A DNA stretch of 64,000 bases from NCBI GenBank assembly GCA_007258455.2, contig VDFB02270651.1, positions 488,664,905-488,728,904 of the forward strand, in the 5' to 3' direction. The notes beneath the pieces were generated by a model. It did no database searches, was not told where the DNA came from, and worked only from the letters and a program-made list of their open reading frames with translations. Source of the DNA: Sequoia sempervirens. Taxonomy: Eukaryota; Streptophyta; Pinopsida; Cupressales; Cupressaceae. Positions 47,390 through 60,677 of this stretch are shown one piece after another (position 1 is the first letter of the stretch; each line of letters begins with the position of its first letter). Position numbers and translations under genes: made by a program.

Positions 47390-47986
47390 TTGCAATTTGG
47401 ATTCAAGAAAATTTTAGTATCAGCATCTATTCCAATGCAATTACACATAAACCCTAGGGTTCCAGTCATGATGAGGTACAAATACCAAATCTATGAATAC
47501 ATTTTTGGGTTAACCTACACCATGCCAGAAATAGGGGATACTAAATTAGGGCATGTGAATTTGGATGAATTTAGGGATAATTTTAGCAAACTGAATCCAC
47601 CACCCATCACACAACAAGTTGTTACAACTAGACTGATTAAAGCACCTACATTCCCCATAGCAATTCAATGTCTAGACTTGGTCATTAAATGTATTAGGCA
47701 TTACAATTCTCAAACTCATGAAATTAGAATAGAAGATAATAGACTTGTGGTTAAAATTCAAAGAAGTACCCTTGCATCATGCTTAAAAATCCTAAAAAGG
47801 GAAAATTTCTTGGCCCTAGACTTCACCAATTCACATATTGAGTTCTCAGATAAGAAGGTCCTTTATCATAATGAAATGGAAAATAATTGGTTAGAAAAAC
47901 CTAGGAGAGGAAAATCCCAATTATCGAGGAATTTAGATAGGAACTTGAGGAAATATAAAATATTGTTATGTTGTTGCATAGGCTAA
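47390..47986 (+). pseudogene. Unknown transposon-type (gag-like) ORF, N-terminal part
   Basis: A 198-codon open frame, the longest unbroken frame in the window. Readable stretches are YKYQIYEYIFGLTYTMPEIGDTK, shown here only to about position 60, and a basic region KPRRGKSQLSRNLDRNLRK near the end. The middle (RLVVKIQRSTLASCLKIL then LDFTNSHIEF) recalls the layout LVGVSREAIIKYFNLKK of the unknown gene at 10417. I infer the same broad class of element protein, perhaps gag-like, but recognise no named family. The real start may be upstream of the Met at 47390. Confidence 0.45.
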
Positions 47987-48479
47987 GAGGAAATGAGGGC
48001 ACACATTGCTTTCAAGACTAAATGTATTTCTTCATCCAAATTATACTTGAAAGGGGCCAATTTTTAGACTAGGCATAGCTTATCAGTGGCATAATGCATA
48101 ACTTTCTTTTTTCTTTATAATTAATAGGTCTTTCCATATGTCTTCATATTGAATCTACACCATTGCTAGTAAAAGGCCCTAGCTAGGTTTGAGGTCAAGT
48201 GGCCTTCGCTGTAATGAGCTCCCAATCTTCAGATATTATGATAAGCTATAGTTGAATAAGATTTTTCTTCATCATAGAAGGATCTCTAACACCTTCACCA
48301 TGAGAATTACTCAAGAATTACATGGGAATATTGAAACGAGACTTACTCTAGAAGCCACATAGTTTTTTAGTTTATATGGGAGCCACTTTATTCAATTTCA
48401 AAGGTTCTCTTACATACAAGTTGGCAGTTTCAATGGTTTTCCTCTAAAACTCCCCAAGTATCCATAAGAAAAAAATTTA

Positions 48480-49712
48480 ATGAAAAAAGTTTGCATACAA
48501 CTTTTTGATGTGAATAAAAGATGCCAAGAATGTAGAAGGGTGATTGTTCAGTTTCCTTTGGATTTTGGCCTTTTCACCTACAATTTCATGTTAGATTCTT
48601 TAAATATTGAAAGGGAAATATCTAAATATACTCTAAAATTTAATTATGAACACTTCCCCTTTGATATTAAAGATTATGTATAAAACAACCTGAAGCTAGG
48701 ACTTGGTTTCTATCATTTACCTGACCTAGAAGATTATTGGGTTGACTGTTTTGATGAATTTGTGGTGAGAAGGAGAATCTAGATGAGGTTTTCCCTGAGA
48801 TAAATAATCACATTTTCCTTAGACTAGGAAGTCGAAGGAATTGAGGATGATGGATCAAATCTATTGGATCCAATATTCATAGAACTTATATCTCATCAAC
48901 CCATTGCTACTATGGATTTATGAGTAACAAAGAGATTGAAACAGTTGAAGCAAGAACTATAGATGTTATATAGAGGACAAAGGAATGGGTGGCTAGAAAG
49001 AAATTAGAGAAATATCATCCTCAAACTGTGTCACAAGATACTCAACCTAGAAGATGAAGCAACCATCCCATTGTAATTTCAAGGGCTTCTAGGTCAACTT
49101 CACACCAAATTTCTTCAACAGCTCAAGTTGATGGTGATGATGAGCCTCCTGAGAAGAACTTTTTCAAACATACTTGTGGGAGAAGATATCCTTGATCTAC
49201 CCCAATTAGATAAAGATAAAGACATTGCTAAGTGGGAAGAGGAATTAGGAAAAACAACAATCAATACCTCCTCCTCATCTCACCACTCATCGCCTATCAA
49301 AGAGGTGAACGATCCTATGAGAACTGGGCTTTCTCCACCTTCATTGCCATAGGTATGAAATGTCACCCCTCTAACAGAAAGGGCTTTATTTAACTCTTCT
49401 AGTCCTAAGGCTACCATTATTCCTACCATTCTAGCATGGATGGAAAATACATTATCAAATAAAAGGAAAGCAATACAACTAGATCTACTAAAAATAGATA
49501 TGGTGGGTCAACTACTTCAAAGGACACCTAAGCCCAAAAGATTGAAGACTGTCACTAGATTGATGGAAGATAATAGTACATGGAATTTGTGTCTGGAAGT
49601 TGCTCACCCTACTACATCGAAGGAGGTCACTCAAGAAACTACAATTGACTTTTATATTGCTATGATAAACTTGGGACCCTCTACAAGAGATGGATATGTG
49701 CACATCTTTTAG
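48480..49712 (+). pseudogene. Unknown transposon-type ORF, C-terminal fragments
   Basis: Open pieces at 48480-48683, 49128-49352 and 49440-49712 with readable sense between them (YHLPDLEDYWVDCFDEF near 48715-48765) suggest one decayed gene continuing from 47390. The last two share a frame and carry a Ser/His/Pro-rich linker (TINTSSSSHHSSPIKEV) and a basic patch (LQRTPKPKRLKTV), the same order as 8854-9297. No catalytic motif. Function unknown. Confidence 0.4.
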
Positions 49713-50956
49713 GTATCAATAACAAGGTTGGTTGAGTGATCTAATAAAGATAAGAAAAGAAAACATGAATATTTATTTACATTTTGATCCAATTTTTGAA
49801 TATGAACATGTATATTTTTTTACATTCTGAAGCATTTTGATCTAGTTTTTGAATATGAATGATGAAAAGTACACTAATATGCAAACACTATGCAAAATTA
49901 ATGTAATATGCATGCAAATTTTTGAATTTATTAGATTTAAACAATGTAAAAATGTAAATTTCAACCCCTGTATGCAATGCAAACTAATGCAAGATTTAAA
50001 GAACCCTACATGTAATGCAACTAATGCAAATCTAATTTAATCTATTACAAAACTTAAATCTAGGGTTAAAAGGACTCTAATTTTTAGAATGTTGTTGTAC
50101 AAGGTTGGGTTCACTAAAATGAAACATAGAAAAATAGGATAGGGGAGTTTCCCAAAATGGAAAAGTGGATCCAAAGAGGGAAAAGGGGTCCTACTAATAT
50201 AGTTTCATTAGGAAATGAGATTCAGAAAATGAAAGGACTCTCAACCAAAAGGTGAGTCAATTCAAAGTGTAAATCTGCAAATTTCCCTTTTATGCAAGGA
50301 CAGGGGTCCTCATTAAACAACACTTTGGGGAGAAAGATTAAAAATAGAAAATTAACTCCAAACTGCAATCTATAAAGTGGGTTTAGAATATTTAGCATAA
50401 TACTAATAAAACCTACAAACTTTTTGGAGAATATGGAAGAGATAAATCTTGTGTACCTCTCATAAAAAGGTGTTTTTGGAAGATGACTGAGGACTCATTC
50501 ACCCTATGGTGAATGGATGCTAGCTAGGGCTCTGTAAAAATGGTTTTTGAGTTCTTTTCCTCTATGTCTACACTCGTAGATCCTTGAATTTCATAATTGC
50601 ACAATCGAAACTAAATTATGTAGGCCATTTTATGTGCAATTGCAAGAATGGTGACAACAAATGTAACTTTGACAACTTTGTAATTTCTCTTCAAGAGATC
50701 TTCCACCTAAAATTTTCAAACACACATCAAAAGGTAAAAATGTTGTTTTTGGTGAATTGGGGTTTTCCTTGGTCAAACCCCATTTTGGTAATTAAACCTT
50801 GTAATGAAATGAAATGGAATGAAAGGAATGATGAATGAAGAAGCTTATGTCACAACTAACCAAACCTTTGTTTGGACCTTGGAATGTAGATCTACAACTT
50901 GCATGAAATGGATTCAATGGATGTTGATATTGATAATAAAACTTAACTTGGAAGAA
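49713..50956. other. Non-coding stretch before the gypsy element
   Basis: AT-rich with short ORFs only. It holds a small hairpin at 50496-50515, and ends at the gypsy target site (AAGAA, 50952-50956). Confidence 0.5.
50496..50515. repeat. Inverted repeat with 8-bp arms
   Basis: CATTCACC, four bases, GGTGAATG. The surrounding sequence (GAGGACTCATTCACCC) is similar to the larger hairpin at 61051-61082. Confidence 0.6.
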
Positions 50957-53434
50957 TGTTACATCCCCTTTAACTTAAACATGTTTATGACAATGGAATT
51001 ATGATTGTTATTTTAGTTGCAAGTAATTGCTTTTCATTTCAATGTGAAATTGAGGATAAAATAATTGTTTTATATGTCATAAATTTGAATGTGAAGGATT
51101 TTCTTTTATATGTAAAAATGCATATCATGATGAGTTCTAAACATGTATATATACATTATGAATGGTGTAACCCTAGTCCCTTTTTCAAGTGGTTGTGACA
51201 TTGTCGATTCCATGAGGGAAAAGGAAATAACATCAAGGAGAGGTTGTAATTAATAAAGGATCCAAAATTATCATCATGCCTTAAGTAGTGTAAGATAGCT
51301 ATTTTGGAAATCATAACTTTGGTCAAGTATCTTGTTTAATTAAATAGTTAACAAAGAAAGTTAATTGAATTGTGCATTATCATGATATTATCATAAAACA
51401 TTTAAGGTAAAATTAATTGGAAATCTCCTAAACCATTGGGTGATAATATAATTTAAATGAAAAATTTTAATTTTTGGTGAAAGTGTGGTGGAGGGTGGTT
51501 TTTACCACTGCATCATCTTTCTTCAAAGAGCGTTCAAGAAAGGAATGTTTGGATTCATGCATGGAAGGGAATCTAAGGGAATTATATTTTTTTTTTTGGA
51601 GCATTCTCTCTCTCTCTCTCTTTTGGGGGGGCATTCATTTTATTCATTCATAATTGGTATTGGACAACTTCTTTTTCAATCATCTTCTGTATCACTTAGA
51701 AACTCATTTCAAAATTCCTTTCAAGTGGAAACTTTGCTTGCATTAGTCCCAGCCAACATTGGAATTTTTCATTGGTCCTTCTTTCCTCATTGATTCCATT
51801 TTTTGGAATTCATTCTATTAGTCGACCTTCCTCTAGAATAGGAACCTCATTCAAGTTCAACAATTACCTTGTTCTTATCAGTGTCAAAACTACTTTGTTG
51901 CAACCATTTCTTCAGTTGGCATTTATATAGGGTGAATTATTGAATGAATTCCTCTGTTGTGTTAATTGTGGAGGAGCTTGGTCCTTAAATACGAAATTCT
52001 CCAATCTTTATTAGGAGTGTGGGATTCATCAAGCTTTAGTTCAAAATAATTAGGCATGTAATGGTACCATTAAAATTTGTTTAATACTCAACTAAATTTT
52101 GATCTAGCTCATCTTGTTTTATCATGTGATGGAAAATGAATTCATTGTTACTCAGCCAAGAAAAGTATAATGATATTGTTTATTTCTCTTTCTCTAAACT
52201 TGACTGAGGAAAATATTTTTCCTTTCTACCATCCTAAACTTGATACCTAACTGGTATTGGGATCAAAATATATTCTTGTTTAAAATTTCTAGATCTTGAA
52301 TGCTAGTTCGAACCTTCTATTTAAAAGCTCTGAGATCATCTAGCCATAATTAAGGTCATCGGTTTTTCCTTGACTCTGCTTCTTAATCTCTATATTTGAA
52401 TGTGCAACTTCTCCTTATCCTATGTTCTTTACATGACTTATCATTGCTAAGGGTCTGATGGTATCTCTTTCTCAAGCAAATATCATTATGTTCCTCTTAT
52501 CATTGATTGAATACGCAATTTGCTACCAAAGAAGAGAAAAGATAAAGAGTATAGTCTCTCTTAAAGGTTTTAAGAAAATAGCATAATCTTAAAATAAGAA
52601 AATGATTCCAAACCAGGTTATTGTAATATAAAATCTGGTGGTTAAGATTTAACCTTGAACTAAGAGAAAAATGATAACCAAACCAGATATTGTAAAATTG
52701 GACCTTGATATGAGAATTATCATATTGAGCAAGGGTGAGAGTGTTGATGCCACAAGAGTACCAGTAATTATATAATAAATCCTTGGCCAAGGTACGATGC
52801 TAGATTAAGCATTTGTCAACTATCAAGTACTAGATATACCACTAATTAGAGTGATTTTTCTAGTTGGGAGTTACCCATATTGAAGGATCGATTAGGTGGT
52901 ATAGGTCCTTGTCACTAGGCTCAGAGGCATGATGATAAATTTGATATTAGTTTTTGATACCATCATGAAGAGATGGGTTCCCTCAATTGAAGAAACACCG
53001 AAGATGAGTAGGTCTTTGGTTGGGAAAAGAATCCTTTGATGATATTTCCTTTTCCCATGATGACATAGTCAGACTCAAGTATTTCAACCTCCAAACTATA
53101 TTTTCTTGTAACGTTTTCTCTCTCTTTAAATTTCTAAAATATTTACTTAGCGTGTTTATTTCATAGTTGTATTTTACTTTACGAAAGCAAAGTAAGGTTA
53201 GTTGTTCTCTTGTATTTTTGGTTATATGAAATCAGTTATTTATTTCCTTTTAGCTAAAACTAAATTATTTAAAATTTTGTTTAGAAATTGGATATGATAT
53301 ATTTATTTAAAATTGTTTTTCTTTTTCATTTAAATTGCAAAGGAAACCCTATCATGAAGACAAGTTAGTCACTTTCAGTAGAAAGCTAGTAGTTAGACTC
53401 CTTTCTTAAACTGTAGAAGAGGTGAAGTGTTACA
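50957..53434 (+). repeat. Gypsy 5' LTR (2478 bp)
   Basis: Aligns with 58189-60677 through its whole length with frequent substitutions and small indels. It includes a CT microsatellite at about 51606-51620 that is longer in the partner. It begins TGTTACATCCCC and ends GTGTTACA. Confidence 0.9.
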
Positions 53435-53436
53435 TA

Positions 53437-53452
53437 TGGTATTAGAGTGAAC
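53437..53452 (+). promoter_or_regulatory. Decayed primer-binding site of the gypsy element
   Basis: TGGTATTAGAGTGAAC, two bases after the LTR. It differs from TGGTATCAGAGCGAAC at two sites, both C to T. Confidence 0.75.
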
Positions 53453-55788
53453 TGGGTTCAACACATGGATCTATGAGCTCATCACAAGAAAACCTATTAA
53501 GCATTCAACAATTTGCTAAGGTTAAAAATTGGTTTGATGCCATAAAGACATAGAAAAAAAAAACCAAGGAAACTTTCTGGGAGACTATTTTTCCATCACT
53601 TACCAAAGTCAATGGCTAAGAGAAAGCCAACTGAGGAGTTAAAACTTCAAGAGAAAAATAATTTTTCTAAAGTTGCATAGTGGAAAGATTCTGAGACTTA
53701 GACAACAAAGGTGGAACCTTGGTTAGTTACTAGTTAGACTAAGAGCTTTGTTAAAGCAGTGTCTGTAGGAGTTCAAAAACAATCTTATTTTTGAAAAAAA
53801 AAGGATGGGAAGATCCATAAGTAATCAATCAAGTGCAGGAGCACCTGAGTGTTTAAAAGTCCTAGAAATTATATCAAAGACTCATAGATAATATGGGTTC
53901 TAGTCTAACTTCTAGATGGATTGGAATGAGACAAGTGGAATAATAGAATCAATAAAGGACAAGTGGTAATATATTGGCATGGAATGTGGAGAAAAATGGT
54001 ATAGGACCTGGAAATACTTTTGTTCAACAAGATCCATGAGAAAAAAAATTGACATAAACAAATACTTAAGCATAAGTAAAGGAAAATATGATATCTTTAA
54101 TACCTCATGAAGCCTTTTGGAAAATATGTTAATGTGTGGAAGATGACGTAATTAAAGAGGATCATCTCAGGCAATATTTTGATGAATAAAGATTGAGATT
54201 AGAATCATTCTTTGAGCTTTTGTTAAGAATATGCTTGGAGATTGCAAGATAAATCATAATAGTGGTAAGGAGAAGATATTGGTTATTCTCATGACATTTT
54301 GGCCAAATTATTGTGAACTATGAGATTTTCCATTTGCAGGAGCTAAAAAGTACAATTGAATAGTGAATATAACCATCATCGAGGTATTTAGCTAAAGTTG
54401 TTTATGCCTTGAACAAGTAACCTATTTAGTGAAGTAAGGAATGGAATTTGGGTTAAGCAGAATGAAGGAAGGAATTTTATGTTCCAACTATAATCTTTGT
54501 GTGATGCTATAGCACAATCTTAAAATATCATCTTAGCAATGAATGAAAGATACTCTAATAAATAGAAGTGGATGTTATATAATCTTTTTATTTGCAAATT
54601 TTTGAGCATGATGGAAGTCTTGAGGGACTTATTTATTTGACGCACTTGTAACATGATCTAGAACCTATTATAAGTTTTGGAAAGCCTAATTACAGTACAA
54701 CAATCTACTTTCTTTTTTATGACTTAGTCAAGTCATGTGGTGCATAATAAGTGTACCTCTAGATTTTGACACTTCTTTGGATTTTGGTAAAATTCCTTTT
54801 AATACTTGCAAGGAATGCCATGGTTTAATCTCTTTATTTTGAAATGGTCTAGCCACCAAATTTTGAAGATTGTTAATTTTATGGCTATTTGGTCAAAATT
54901 TGATTTAATGTCAAAAATGAGCTCATTCTTTTGATTTATTGCTGAAATTAAAGGCTATTTATATTTTGATATTGAGCTAAATTATTGTAGAAGAAAATTT
55001 TGGTTGTTCACTATATTTGATGTAATGTTCATCTCTATCATGTCCTGGATGGGCCTATGATGGATGGATCCTGTAAGGAAGTAAAATGTATGAAAATGCA
55101 CCTGGTATGTTCTTAACTTTACAAAAGAAAGAAACCTTATGTTATGATATGTGGGAAGACAGGTAGACCAGTAAGCCCAGGTGAATAGTCTCTCCAATTC
55201 AAGCAAGGTGGTGAACTTTATATATAAAGACTATGGCCATAGTGAGTTTCATTGCCACTATGTGCACTCGTTAGTTTGTTGTACTCTAGAAACTTAGCTA
55301 ACCAGAGTTACCATACTTAGTAGGAGGGTATACATAGTAGTGTGATAGATTTGGTACTTGAAAACTTATTTTACTAAGGCATTAGATAAATGAAATTGGT
55401 ACTTGATGAAAACCTTTTAGCTAGAAAAGTGAAGGTTGATGTTAACATTTGGTGAAATTCTCTTGGTAAACTTATGTTAAAATTAATTGATTGTTATACT
55501 TAGGAAGAGTATCCACCTTGAGGGTGTTTGTTATATAAACTTCTATAATTCTGGTATCAAGATGATTTTGTTGAAACATTGGATAGAAAAATATGTATTC
55601 CTGTAAGTTGGGTAAGCTAGAAGATAGGATTAGCATTATTCCAGGAATGTTGTTAGAAATGGATAAACAAATCAAACTGATCATGAAAGATTGGTGGAAG
55701 CTATTAATAGATAGAAAAGCTAAGTAAATTTCAACCACACTTTAACACAATTCTTGGCTAAGAGAAGAAATTTTTCATAAAGTAAGGA
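53453..55788 (+). other. Decayed gag-protease region of the gypsy element
   Basis: Position between primer site and reverse transcriptase says gag and protease. Stops in every frame prevent a clear reading; I find no intact zinc knuckle or D-S/T-G site. Confidence 0.45.
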
Positions 55789-55986
55789 ATGTATTCCAAA
55801 CCAGCTCCTAGATATAAAGGACTCTTCAAAATTCTCGAAGTAAGGATGTTACATTTGAACCTAGTGAATATTATTTTCCATGATTGTTTGGAAAAAATTG
55901 TGTTAGAATTCCTCAGTGACATTCTTATTTTTTCCAAAAATGAGGATGAACATCTTCAACATCTTGGGTGGTTCTTCAATGATTGA
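55789..55986 (+). pseudogene. Gypsy reverse-transcriptase remnant
   Basis: Only the palm end is readable: IFHDCLEKIVLEFLSDILIFS, shown to the catalytic box, then KNEDEHLQHL. The usual YLDD/FLDD has become FLSD, losing one catalytic Asp. The N-terminal half of the domain has been lost or scrambled; the sequence before about 55850 reads instead like integrase C-terminal sense (APRYKGLFKILEV), suggesting a rearrangement. Inactive. Confidence 0.72.
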
Positions 55987-56289
55987 GATAACATGAAATT
56001 TAAGGAAAATTAACAAAATGCACTTTCTTTTAGAAAGAGGTACAACACTTGGAGCATACAATAACAGCTAAAGGAATAGCATTGGATTCCACAAGTTAAA
56101 AGTTGTAGTGGAATGGCCAGTACCAAAAAAATGTGCATGAGGTTAAAATTTTCATAGGAATGGTTGGATATTACTTGAAGAGTTGTAAGAAATTTCTCTA
56201 GGGTCACCCCCCCATTACCTCCCTACAGAGAAAAGGAAAAGAATTCAAATGGATAGAGAAATTAACGAATGCATCAATTTTGGAAGTAC

Positions 56290-56645
56290 TAGGCCCTAAT
56301 GGTCATTTGGTAATCATAATAGATGTGTCGGGTGAAGGATTGGGTGGAGTACCAATGCTAGATGGGAAGGTGGTGGCTTATGTATCTCAGAATTTGAAGC
56401 AGCATGAGTAGAATTATGCATCTCATGATCTAAAGTTGGCAGCTATTGTGCATGCCCTACAAATGTGGCAATATTACTTGCTAGGGAAGGCTTTTGAATT
56501 CAAATCGGACCATCAAGGTTTAAAATATATAATCACTCAACCTAATTTAAATGCTCACCAAAGGAGGTGGATGGAGTTAATCTTTGATTATGATTTTGAG
56601 GTCAGTTACATTAAGGGAAAGGAGAATAGAGTAGTAACACATTGA
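56290..56645 (+). pseudogene. Gypsy RNase H remnant
   Basis: Readable as VIIIDVSGEGLGGV (first Asp kept), then VAYVSQNLKQHE, a TAG, and the open piece 56436-56645 with FEFKSDHQGLKYIITQPN and RRWMELIFDYDFEVSYIKG. The Asp of SDH is kept. One stop and a late frame loss at 56643. Confidence 0.78.
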
Positions 56646-56812
56646 GTCGGCAGAAACATATAACTACCATGGTGTCAATCAACATAGATTTTAGAACTCA
56701 AGTACTACAAAAATTAAATGGGAATGACTTCTACTTGCAAATTCATGAAGCTCTTTGGATAAACCCACAAGAACCTAAATATGAGGAATTTTAGATTGAA
56801 GCAGATAGGCTA

Positions 56813-57600
56813 TTGAGATTCAAGGGTAGGATCTATATTCCAAATTCATCAGAGTTAAGGAAAATGATATGGAAAGAGGTACACACTACACCTTACTCAG
56901 GTCATCCATGGGTAACCAAGACATTATCTAATGTTAAACCATTGTATTTTTGGAAGGGGATGAAAAAGGATGCAACCAGATTTGTTGGAGGATGTTTCAA
57001 ATGTCAGAAGGTCAAGGTAGAACATCAACACCCAATAGGATTATTACAACCCCACAATGTACCAGACTAGAAATGGAAAATCATTAGTATGGATTTTGTA
57101 TAGGGGCTACTGATGACAAGGAACATGCATAATGAAGTGGTACACTTTATATTGAGAAATTTGACAAATGGTGCATCTGTAATTGCACGGAAGTTTGTAC
57201 AAGAAATATTTTGTCTTCATGGAGTACTAGAAAAGATCATTTCAAATAGAGATGCCAAAATGATATCCAATTTTTGGTAGACTCAATTTTTTTCTTTGGG
57301 GACTTAGTTAAATATTAGTACATCCTATCATCCTAAAACATATGGTCAAATGAAAAGAGTAACTCAAATTTTAGAGGACCTACTAAGGATGCACTATATG
57401 GATCAAAAATATAAGTGGGAAGAATACTTACCCTTGGTAGAATTTTCTTATAGCAAGTCATATCAATTCAGCTATTAAAATGACACCTTTTGAAGCACTA
57501 TACAACAGGAAATGCAGAACTCTTATTAGTTGGAACTAGATGGAGAACAAGATCATTTTAGGACTCGAAATGCTCCAAGAAATGGAAGAATAGGTAAATA
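56813..57600 (+). pseudogene. Gypsy integrase remnant
   Basis: The zinc domain is clear in 56813-57070: HTTPYSGHPWVTKT (His pair) and CFKCQKVKVEH (Cys pair). After a stop at 57068 the core reads ISMDFV, then NRDAKMISNFW (second Asp) and SYHPKTYGQMKRV, where the usual catalytic Glu is Lys. The stretch between first and second Asp is shortened. Inactive. Confidence 0.8.
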
Positions 57601-57677
57601 TAATCAGACAAAGGCTGAAGGAAACTAATGATTGACAAAAGAGCTACACTAATGCAAAATGAACCCCTAGACAGTTC

Positions 57678-58085
57678 ATGGTGAGAGAGAAAGTTCTCTT
57701 GCCAGTGAAACCATATAAAATTTCTATCAAATTTGGGAAAACTTCTAAGATAGCCCCAAGATATGTAGGATCTTTTGAAGTTTTGGAACTTATCAATCTA
57801 GTAGCATACAAAATTTCTCTACCTCCAGCTCTCACCAGATTGCACAATGTGTTTCATGCTTCCTATCTTAATAATTATTATGAAAACTTTGATCATATGA
57901 TTGACTAGAATTCTTTGCAAGTGTGGGACCCTAGGGTGATCACAATAGAATCACTCAAAGTGCTCGAGGTACATAAGTTATGCTTACGTAGCTGTGAGGT
58001 GCTACAATGTAAGGCTTGGTGCAACAAGTATTCAAAGGAAAATGCCACATGGGAAGATTATGATGAAATCCTTCAAAATTTCTAA
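57678..58085 (+). pseudogene. Gypsy integrase C-terminus with chromodomain-like end
   Basis: 57678-57908 reads PRYVGSFEVLELINLVAYKI and HNVFHASYLNNY, the GPY/F-type module. After a stop the sense continues WDPRVITIESLKVLEV and KENATWEDYDEILQNF before a TAA near 58083, which resembles the tail of a chromodomain (xATWExxxx). I infer a chromovirus, though the first chromodomain strand is poorly conserved. Confidence 0.65.
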
Positions 58086-58175
58086 TATTTGTTTCAAAAT
58101 AATTGAGACTCTATATATAATTATGATTTTAGACTTGGATTAATAAATAAATAATCATTGGGGATGATGATTCTT

Positions 58176-58186
58176 AAGGGGAGGAG
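58176..58186 (+). promoter_or_regulatory. Polypurine tract of the gypsy element
   Basis: AAGGGGAGGAG, two bases before the 3' LTR. Confidence 0.75.
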
Positions 58187-58188
58187 TA

Positions 58189-60677
58189 TGTTACATCCCC
58201 TCTAACTTAAACATGTTTATGACAATGGAAATATGGTTGTTATGTTATTTGCAAGTCATTGCTTTTCATGTGAATGTGAAATTGAGGATAAAATAATTGT
58301 TTTATATGTCATAAATTTAAATGTGAATGATTTTCTTTTATATGCAAAAATGTATATGATGATGAGTTTATATCTAAACATGTATAGATACGTCGCGATT
58401 GGTCTAACCCTAGTCTTTTTGTCAAGTGGTTGTAGGATTGCTGACGCCATGAGGGAAAGGGAAATATCATCAAGGAGAGGTTTTAATTGATAAAGGATCC
58501 AAAATTATCATCATTCCTTAAGTGGTGTAAGATAGCTATTTTGGAAATCATAACCTTGGTCAAGTATCTCATTTAATTAAATAGTTAACAAAGCAAGTTA
58601 ATTGATTTGTGCATTATCGTGATACTATCATAAAACATTAAAGATAAAATTAATTGTAAATCTCCTAAACTGTTGGGTGATAATATAATTTAAATGAAAA
58701 ATTTTAATTTTAGGTGACAGTGTCGTGGAGGGTGGTTTCTGCCATCTTTCTCTAAAGAGCATTTAAGAAAGGAATGTCTAGAGTCATGCATGGAAGGGAG
58801 TCTAAAGGAATCAAATGTTTTCTTTTTCTAGGGAATTATCTCTCTCTCTCTCTCTCTCTCTCTCTTTTCTAGGGGGATATTCATTTTATTCATTCGCAAT
58901 TGGTATTAGAGGGCTTCTTTTTCAATCATCTTCTACATCACTCAAAAACTCTTTTTGAAATTTCTTTCAAGCTACAACTTCACTTGCATTATTCCCAACC
59001 AGCATTGGAATGTATTATTGGTCCTTCTTTCCTCATTTACTCCATTTTTGCACTTCATTCTATTACTCGACCTTCCTCTAGAATAGGAATCTCATTCAAG
59101 TTCCACAATTACCTTGTGCTTATTCGTGTTAAAACTACTCTTTTACCACCATTTCTTTGGTCAAAATTTATATAGGGTGAATTCTCAAACTACTTCCACT
59201 ATTATGTTAATTGTGGAGGAGCTTGGTCCTTGAATACAAAATTCTCCAATCTCTAGGAGTGTGGGCTTCATCAAGCTTCAATCCGAAATAATCAAGCACG
59301 TAGTGGTACCATTAAAATTTGTTTAATACTTAGCTGCATTTTTATCTAGCTCATCTTGTTTTTATCATCTGATGGAAAAAAAAATTATTGTTACTCATCC
59401 AAGAAAAATACAATGATATTGTTTATTTCTCTTTCTCTAAACTTGACTAAGGAAAAGATCTTTCCTTTCTACTATCCTAAACCTGAATACCTGACTGGTT
59501 TTGGGATCAAAATATATTCTTCGTTTTTTCCTGATCTTGAATGCTAGTTCGAACCTTTTATTTAAAAGCTTTGAGATCATCTAGCCATAATTAAGGGCGT
59601 TCGTTTTTCCTTCACTTTGCTTTTTAATCTTTATATTGGAATGTGCAACTTCTCCTCAACCTATGTTCTTTTAATAACTTATCATTGTTAAGGGTCAGAT
59701 GGTATCTCTAAACTCAAGAAAATATCATTTTGTTCCTCTATCCTTGGTTGAACAAGAAATTTTCTACTAAAGAAGAGAAAAGATAAAGAGTCTAGTCATT
59801 CTTAAAGGTTTTAAGAAAAAGCATAATCTTAAAATAAGAAAGTGATTCCAAACTAGGTTATTGTAATATAAAATCCTATGGTTAAGATTTAACCTTGAAC
59901 TAAAAGAAAAATGATAACCAAACTTGATATTGTAAAATTAGACCTTGATATGAGAATTATCATGTCAAGTAAGGGTGAGAGTGTTGATGGCACAAGAGTG
60001 CCAATAATTATAATAATAAATCCTAGGCCAAGGCACGATGCTAGATTAAGAATTTTTTAGCTATCAAGTACCAAATATACCGCTAATCAAAGTCATCTTT
60101 CTAGCTAGGAGTTACCTATAGTGAAGGATCGATTAGGTGGTATAGGTCCTTGACACCAGGCTCAGAGGCATGATGATAAATTTAAGATTCTTTGTTGATA
60201 ACCTTGTGAATGGATGGGTTTATTTAGTTGAAGAAACATGGGACACCAATAGGTCTTCAGTTGGGTAGAAAATCCCTTGATGATATTTCCTTTTCCCATG
60301 ATGACAAAGTCAATCTCAAGTATTTTAGCTTCCAAACATTATTTTCTTGTAACCTTTCCTCTCTCTTTAAATTTCTGAAATATTTACTTAGCATGTTTAT
60401 TTCATAGTTGTATTTTACTTTACAAAGCAAAGGAAAGTTAGTTGTTGTTCTCTTGTATTTTTGGTTTTATGAAATCAGTTACTTGTTTCCTTTTAGCTAA
60501 AACTAAAAATTTTAAAAGTTAGTTGAGAAATTGGATATGATGTATTTATTTAAAATTGTTTTTATTTTCCATTCAAATTACAAAGGAAACCCTATCATGA
60601 AGACACATTAGTTACTTTTAGTAGAAAGCTGGTAGTTAGATTCTTCTCTTAAACTGTAGAATAGGTGGAGTGTTACA
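58189..60677 (+). repeat. Gypsy 3' LTR (2489 bp)
   Basis: Partner of 50957-53434. The CT run is expanded at about 58839-58865. ORFs inside it (for example 58900-59175) have no counterpart sense in known families. Confidence 0.9.

Larger units (their letters stand above)
50957..60677 (+). mobile_element. Ty3/gypsy element with 2.48-kb LTRs, degenerate
   Basis: Two direct repeats (50957-53434 and 58189-60677) start TGTTACATCCC and end GAGTGTTACA. A decayed primer site follows the first and a polypurine tract precedes the second. Between them, RT, RNase H, integrase and a chromodomain-like end can be read in gypsy order. Flanks are AAGAA and AACAA, a target duplication with one mismatch. LTR divergence is clearly higher than for the giant-LTR element, and pol has many stops, so it is old. 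Confidence 0.9.

Noticed and set aside
47390..47986. Intact host gene
   Set aside because: The frame ends abruptly, the sense continues through stops downstream, and the layout resembles element proteins, so a transposon remnant is more likely.
59356..59547. Short ORFs inside the gypsy 3' LTR (58233-59547)
   Set aside because: Not kept open in the partner LTR in the same form and lacking any motif.
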